Assembly (NCBI RefSeq): GCF_007859325.1
Contig: NZ_VOHK01000002.1
Location: 186,001 to 250,000, forward strand
DNA from: Luteimonas marina
Lineage (GTDB): Bacteria > Pseudomonadota > Gammaproteobacteria > Xanthomonadales > Xanthomonadaceae
DNA: 64,000 bases
Reading direction: 5' to 3'
The translations under genes and the position numbers were made by a program. Positions 59,451 through 64,000 of the stretch are shown piece after piece; within the stretch, counting starts at the first letter, position 1, and each line of letters begins with the position of its first letter. Under the pieces are notes generated by a model. It worked only from the letters and a program-made list of their open reading frames with translations, had not been told where the DNA came from and did not search any database.

Positions 59451-59644
59451 TCCGGGCAAGACGGCTGTCGGCCGGAAGCAGACTCACAAGAGGTCGATTC
59501 CCGAACGGCTGGTACGACCCGGGACACCAGCGTCGCAGGCCCCCCCGGAATCCGAATCGCGGGGGCCTCGCTCCATCGGCGGCAGACAGGGTTACGACGG
59601 GAACGGTCCCAGGCTTCCCGCTGTTTGCGAAGGAGCCGTCGTGC

Positions 59645-60880
59645 TCACCAGGAAAGACAGGCGGTGACGTGCGCCTCGTCCACGTGCAGCGAGAATGCCC
59701 AGCCGTTGCGCTCGCACAGGCGCTGGACGATGCCCAGGCCCAGGCCATATCCATTGGAAGACGAGGACCCGGCCGGCGTGAGCCCCCCGGCATCGTCACT
59801 GCCCAATCTGTTGGTGACCAGCAGCTCGTGCTCCTTTATGAGAACCGTGATCGGTCCCTGCCCGACGAGGGTTTGTTCGAAGGCATTCCGCACCAGATTG
59901 TTGACCGCGATCAGGAAGGCCTGTGGATGCCCCCGGACGACCGGTGCCGCGAGACTTTCGACATCGACGTCGACGTCGACGAGCTTGCCGTTCAGCAGGT
60001 AGCGCTGCTCGTCTATCGCCCGGCTGACCAGCGGCGTCACCGGGAACTGCTCTCCATACTTCCCGTCGTCCGCTTCGCGGGCGAGGCACAGGAACATCTC
60101 GATCGTGGATCTCATCTCGAGCGTCGCACGCCGGATTCGAGCCACCGCCTTCGCATCCTCCGCTGACAGACTGCTTTGCTCCAGCAGCTCGAGCGCGCCT
60201 GCGATCACCGTGATCGGCGTCCGCAACTCATGACTGGCAGAGCTGGTGAAGTACCGTTCCCTCGCCACGAAGGCGCTGATGCGCTCGAGGGTTTTCTCGA
60301 TGGCGCCGGCAAGGACGCCGACCTCATCCTCGCCGAACCGGTTGGACTCGATGACCTTGTGGTCTCCGGCCGACAGGTGTTCCAGGTCAATCTCCGCGAC
60401 CACCTCGGCCAGTTGCACGACAGGGGCGACCGCTCTCCGCATCACCAGAATGCCAAGCCCGAAACCCAGGGCGCCGAGCGCACCCACGGCGACAGTGATG
60501 ACGAGGAGCCACCACCAATCCTCGGAGGAAGCCGCCTCGATCCCGGCGACATCGAGAACCACGAATGCGCGTCGCCGTGGATTGTCGGCAGGGATGACCG
60601 CCACATGCAACTCTTCCGCGACGAATTCGTACAAGCCCTCATCGGGATCTGTTCTCGCCCAGTCCCTGAGCGATTCCGGCAAGCTCCCGACCTCATCGTA
60701 GCCGCGAAGGTTGGTCGACAGGTCGGGATAGCTCTCGGCAGCGCGTTGCAGCTGATTCTCCAGCACACGGTCTTCGCTCAACCTGATCGCAGCGTAGAAC
60801 GCGAACCCCCAGGCCACGCTGAGTCCGACAACACACAACGCGAACGCATACTCGACGCGCTTGCGAAAGCTGTGCCGCAT
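59645..60880 (-). CDS. sensor histidine kinase, partner of the upstream response regulator
   Basis: A 411-residue membrane kinase. It has a transmembrane helix (about 13-33), a periplasmic sensor domain of about 90 residues (34-122) and a second helix (about 124-147). A HAMP region leads to the HisKA motif FTSSASHELRTPITVIAGALE (His217). The catalytic domain has NNLVRNAFEQT (N box) and GYGLGLGIVQRLCERNG (G2 box). The ATG (60880) overlaps the response regulator stop (CATTA on the plus strand), so they are coupled. The codon use is clearly less GC-rich than upstream genes. Confidence 0.93.
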   Translation of the reverse strand: MRHSFRKRVEYAFALCVVGLSVAWGFAFYAAIRLSEDRVLENQLQRAAESYPDLSTNLRGYDEVGSLPESLRDWARTDPDEGLYEFVAEELHVAVIPADNPRRRAFVVLDVAGIEAASSEDWWWLLVITVAVGALGALGFGLGILVMRRAVAPVVQLAEVVAEIDLEHLSAGDHKVIESNRFGEDEVGVLAGAIEKTLERISAFVARERYFTSSASHELRTPITVIAGALELLEQSSLSAEDAKAVARIRRATLEMRSTIEMFLCLAREADDGKYGEQFPVTPLVSRAIDEQRYLLNGKLVDVDVDVESLAAPVVRGHPQAFLIAVNNLVRNAFEQTLVGQGPITVLIKEHELLVTNRLGSDDAGGLTPAGSSSSNGYGLGLGIVQRLCERNGWAFSLHVDEAHVTACLSW

Positions 60881-61584
60881 TACCGGGCATCCTCCGCAAT
60901 CCAATACCCGATGCGATGCACCGTATGAATCAACGGACTGTCGAACGGCCTGTCGATGGCCTGCCGCAGCTTGTACATGTGCGAGCGAAGCGCATCGCCA
61001 TCCGGAGGTTCGTCGGCCCACAACAGGGTTTCGAGATCATCCCGGGCCACAACAGACGGGGATTCTTCCATCAGTCGTTGAAGCAACTTCATGCCGGCAG
61101 GACTGAGCTCGACGCGCCGCCCCGCGCGATGCACCTGCAGCGTTGACCTGCTCATGGTCAGGTCGCCAACAGTCAACAGGTTGTCGGTATTCCGGTGACT
61201 CCGCTTGTACAAGGCCCGAAGTCGCGCGTGGAGTTCCTGCAGTGCGAATGGCTTGACCAGGTAGTCGTCGGCGCCGGCGTCGAACCCCTTGAGCCTGTCG
61301 TCAAGCGTGTCCCTCGCCGTCAGCATGAGCACGGGCGTTTCCATCCTGGCATCCGTTCGCAGCCTCTGGCAGAAAGTCAGGCCATCCATCCCCGGGATCA
61401 TCAGGTCCAGAACGATCACGTCGAACGGATTCGTCAACGCCAAATGCATTGCGGTGATACCGTCATGTGCAAAGTCCAGGACATAGCTGCACTTTTCAAG
61501 GTACGTGGCAATGTTGTCGCAGATGTCGCGATTGTCTTCGACAATCAACGCCCTGATCGGCGCCGTACCAAGAGCGGGTACCAT
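60880..61584 (-). CDS. OmpR/PhoB-family response regulator
   Basis: A 234-residue regulator. The receiver domain is about 10-125, with the phospho-acceptor Asp60 in DVIVLDLMIPGMDG, the acidic pair in ALIVEDNRD and Lys111 in DDYLVKPF. The winged-helix DNA-binding domain covers about 140-234 (LTMSRSTLQVHRAGRRVELSPAGMKLLQRL, LWADEPPDGDALRSHMYKLRQAI, IHTVHRIGYWI). ATG 61584 follows GGGGAG at 6-base spacing. The TonB-dependent receptor gene ends 13 bases upstream. Confidence 0.94.
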   Translation of the reverse strand: MVPALGTAPIRALIVEDNRDICDNIATYLEKCSYVLDFAHDGITAMHLALTNPFDVIVLDLMIPGMDGLTFCQRLRTDARMETPVLMLTARDTLDDRLKGFDAGADDYLVKPFALQELHARLRALYKRSHRNTDNLLTVGDLTMSRSTLQVHRAGRRVELSPAGMKLLQRLMEESPSVVARDDLETLLWADEPPDGDALRSHMYKLRQAIDRPFDSPLIHTVHRIGYWIAEDAR

Positions 61585-61597
61585 CTGCTGCTCCCCC

Positions 61598-63982
61598 TTA
61601 CCAGGCGTAATCCAGTCGCAGACCAATCAGCGGCTCGGCTTCGCTATCGTCCTTCACGTTGACGCCTCGGCGATAGTCGAACTCGCTTTCGTCGGTTGAC
61701 GATGCCGACGTCACGTTGATGACATCGAGAAAGGCCGTTACATCGATGGGGCCAAATGCGCGCCGATAGTCAACGCGAAGGTTCAGCACGCCGTAGCTGG
61801 GTTTGCGGCCGATATTGCGCTCGGTCGTCTCTCTTGAGAAGCGCAGGGGTTGCCCGGGCCCCAGCACGTCTTCATGGATGATGAAGGCGTCCTCCGGCCT
61901 GCCGGAAAGGTACTTGTAGCGCCCGGCGACCTTCCAGCGGCTGGTGATTTCCCAGGTCAGTCCGAGGGTAGCCACATGCTCGCGGCTGAAATCGTCGGCG
62001 ACGGCACCCCGGCCGTCCTTCCGATCGACTTTCGCATCGTTGTAGGAGTAGGTCGCGGCAGCGTAGAGCCCTTCGCGAATCGTGCCCTTGACCACGACAT
62101 CGAAGCCGTAGGACGTGCCGTCACCAATGTTGGCAAACGTCCCGTTTGCCCGATCCAGGTCGACCACGAGGTTGGAGAGGTCCTGGTAGTAGGCTTCCGC
62201 CAACACCGACCACGTGTCGTTCGGGAAGTACTCGAAGCCGATGCTTCCATGCGTGATCTTCTCGTTCTCGAGCTCGTTCCCCGCGTTGGCCGCGAAGTCC
62301 AGGTACCGGGGCGACTGATGGAACAGCCCGGCGGTCGCGAAGTACCTGATGCCTTTGCTGCGCCGCCAGTTGACGCTGAACCTGGGCGACACGAGGCTTT
62401 CGTCCGTCAGGCCGTCCCGCTCGAACCGGACGCCCGTGCGAATATCCCACGTGCCGCGCGTGAAAACCTGGTCCACGTAGCCTGCATAGCTCGTCGCTTT
62501 CCGGCTCAGCGAAGAGTTGATGTTCGCCGGGGTCAGCACGATGTAGCGCTGCTCCGGGTCCGGCCTGAAATCATCGTCGTCATAGACGAATCGGATCCAA
62601 TCGCCGTCCAGGACGGTGCTGTAGTCCAGTTCGATCTGCGTTGCCTGAATGCCCGCACTGAACGCACCCCATCGGTTTGCTGTCCTGAAGTCGCTTCGCC
62701 AGCCGATCTCGGTCTCGTCTTCGGTGATGGTAATGATGTCTTCCCGCACCGGGAAACTGGAGGCCGGCGATCCGTCGGGGACGAGGTCGGGAAATGCTTC
62801 GCCCTCCGAACTGATCTTGTTGCTGGTGCGGTGGTAGACCTTGTTGGTCCAGACGGCACCCTCGCCGATCAGGGATCGCAGCGTAAGCCCGTACAAATCA
62901 CTGTCCTGCCTGAAATCAAGAAGCGATGCATCCTCGAAATTGGGCGACTCGAAGACGTGGGTCACGTCGCGAGTGTAGGTCTCGCGCGTATCGATCAGCA
63001 GTACCTCGATCGTGTTGGACGGATTGATCGGTATGGCCGACTTGACGATGATGTCCCTCAGGATCGGGTTTCCGATGTCCAGTTCTTCAATATCCTCAAA
63101 AAAGGCACCGAAATCCAGTCGGCGGGCGGAAACGAGAACGGTGGAATCCCTGGTGATCCCGAGCGGGCCGTCGTAGCCCACTTCATTGCCCGCAAGGTCG
63201 AGGCGCAGGCTGGCGGACGGGCTTGGGCTGCCATCGGCGACTTCGAGCTTGAGCAGCGATCCGGCCCGGCCGCCGTACGCCGGGCCCCACCCGCCCGGGG
63301 AGAACTCGGCGCCACTGATGACGTTCGGTGCGAAGATCGAGAAACGGCCGCCGCCGCCGACATCCTCGTCCTCACCCAGGGTCGCGTCGAAGTGCACCGC
63401 CTTGTCGAACGGGAACTCGTCAACGAAGATCAGATTGTCCCGCGGGCCCCGGCCGCGCACGCTGAAGCTCGCGAACTCGCTGGCGGACGCCAGGCCGGGC
63501 AGGCCATCCAGCGAGAGCAGCGGATCTGCGCCACCGCCAACGGCACTTCGCAATGCTTCCCGATCGAGATAGGTGCTGGAGGGTGACGCGAATGCATCCA
63601 GTGCCCGTGCTCGAACCACCACTTCTTCCATCATCGGCGCCCCAAGTTCGAACTCGATCCTGGAGTTCTTCCGCGTGATGACGCGTACGCTTGGCTCGTA
63701 TACCGGAGCGAACCCGACCTTGGTCGCGTTCACCGAATAGAGGCCGGGGTCGAGCTGTTCAACGACGATGCGACCACGCGCATCGGTTTCCATGGATCGC
63801 GTGGCGCTGGTGTCCCGCTCCGTGATCGTGACCTGCACGCTTGGGAGTGGCCGGTCGGTGTATTGATCCCTGATGATGATGGTCAGGGCGCCGGGCGCCT
63901 CCGCTGCATGGGCGGACAGGGTGAATCCGATCAAGTGCGCCGAAAGTGCCAACCACAACACCCGTCTCACGTGTCTGTTCAT
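61598..63982 (-). CDS. TonB-dependent receptor with carboxypeptidase-regulatory-like N-terminal domain
   Basis: A 794-residue outer-membrane receptor with a signal peptide ending SAHAAEA. A CarboxypepD_reg-like beta-sandwich follows (about 30-115; IIIRDQYTDRPLPSVQVTITERD, DARGRIVVEQLDPGLYSVNATKVGF) and then the TonB-box-like EEVVVRA. The plug (about 125-250) has SFSVRGRGPRDNLIFVDEFPFDK and FSIFAPNVISGAEFSPGGWGPAYGGRAGS. The barrel ends PLIGLRLDYAW with a C-terminal aromatic. It is the first gene of an operon with a response regulator and kinase. Substrate unknown; the plug DEFPFDK(A)VHF pattern is of the SusC-like/oar-type class by resemblance. Confidence 0.92.
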   Translation of the reverse strand: MNRHVRRVLWLALSAHLIGFTLSAHAAEAPGALTIIIRDQYTDRPLPSVQVTITERDTSATRSMETDARGRIVVEQLDPGLYSVNATKVGFAPVYEPSVRVITRKNSRIEFELGAPMMEEVVVRARALDAFASPSSTYLDREALRSAVGGGADPLLSLDGLPGLASASEFASFSVRGRGPRDNLIFVDEFPFDKAVHFDATLGEDEDVGGGGRFSIFAPNVISGAEFSPGGWGPAYGGRAGSLLKLEVADGSPSPSASLRLDLAGNEVGYDGPLGITRDSTVLVSARRLDFGAFFEDIEELDIGNPILRDIIVKSAIPINPSNTIEVLLIDTRETYTRDVTHVFESPNFEDASLLDFRQDSDLYGLTLRSLIGEGAVWTNKVYHRTSNKISSEGEAFPDLVPDGSPASSFPVREDIITITEDETEIGWRSDFRTANRWGAFSAGIQATQIELDYSTVLDGDWIRFVYDDDDFRPDPEQRYIVLTPANINSSLSRKATSYAGYVDQVFTRGTWDIRTGVRFERDGLTDESLVSPRFSVNWRRSKGIRYFATAGLFHQSPRYLDFAANAGNELENEKITHGSIGFEYFPNDTWSVLAEAYYQDLSNLVVDLDRANGTFANIGDGTSYGFDVVVKGTIREGLYAAATYSYNDAKVDRKDGRGAVADDFSREHVATLGLTWEITSRWKVAGRYKYLSGRPEDAFIIHEDVLGPGQPLRFSRETTERNIGRKPSYGVLNLRVDYRRAFGPIDVTAFLDVINVTSASSTDESEFDYRRGVNVKDDSEAEPLIGLRLDYAW

Positions 63983-64000
63983 ATCGCGCTGCCCCCAGGA

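Overview
The window is a GC-rich (about 70% by eye) chromosomal segment of a gammaproteobacterium, most likely Lysobacteraceae/Xanthomonadaceae (Luteimonas, Lysobacter or Pseudoxanthomonas type). The reasons are the gene content and order: gpmI-envC-ctpA, the ctaC-ctaD-ctaG-ctaE cytochrome oxidase run, rpsU/yqeY/dnaG beside divergent tsaD, a Xanthomonas-style N-acetylglucosamine (GlcNAc) cluster, and many dispersed inverted repeats with GTCATTCCCGCG-type or GTCATTTCGACC-type arms. No rRNA, tRNA, CRISPR, prophage or insertion sequence was recognised.

Layout. 1-9.2 kb: start of an M28 peptidase lipoprotein, a VNG-repeat periplasmic protein, gpmI, envC, ctpA, a fluoride channel, DUF1820, a rhomboid protease and a FadL-type porin. 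9.4-15 kb: an AEC transporter, bifunctional PutA with an in-frame palindromic insertion, and a PAS-AraC regulator. 15.3-23.6 kb: aa3 cytochrome c oxidase subunits, assembly factors and heme A synthesis. 23.7-25.3 kb: an HNH-like/NS2-type nuclease overlapping a small immunity-like gene. 25.5-29 kb: a circularly permuted ATP-grasp/alpha-E fusion and a transglutaminase.

29.0-31.4 kb holds the most striking locus: four minus-strand single-gene cassettes (a TIMP-like secreted protein, a pyrimidine-dimer glycosylase, a CPBP membrane protease and a VOC protein), each ending in an attC-like site. This is an integron cassette array without an integrase. 31.7-38.2 kb is a minus-strand housekeeping run (S9 peptidase, dnaG, yihY, GNAT, yqeY, rpsU). 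38.3-47.7 kb carries tsaD, folB, a YbdG-like channel, folK, a GH109-like enzyme, DUF6159, pteridine reductase, a vapBC-type pair with an operator over a leaderless promoter, midA and vanZ.

47.8-59.5 kb is a GlcNAc/chitin-oligosaccharide system: secreted GH20 hexosaminidase, TonB-dependent receptor, GlcNAc kinase, a LacI-type regulator, SIS deaminase, NagA and NagX. Together they would release, import, phosphorylate, deacetylate and deaminate GlcNAc. A shared near-palindrome (TGACAACGATGTCA type) lies in the control regions. 59.6-64 kb is a visibly lower-GC three-gene operon: a TonB-dependent receptor, an OmpR-type response regulator and its histidine kinase.

Three coding genes (putA, ctaA, nagB-II) contain in-frame insertions derived from the same palindromic repeats seen between genes, which suggests mobile palindromes that can be read as protein.
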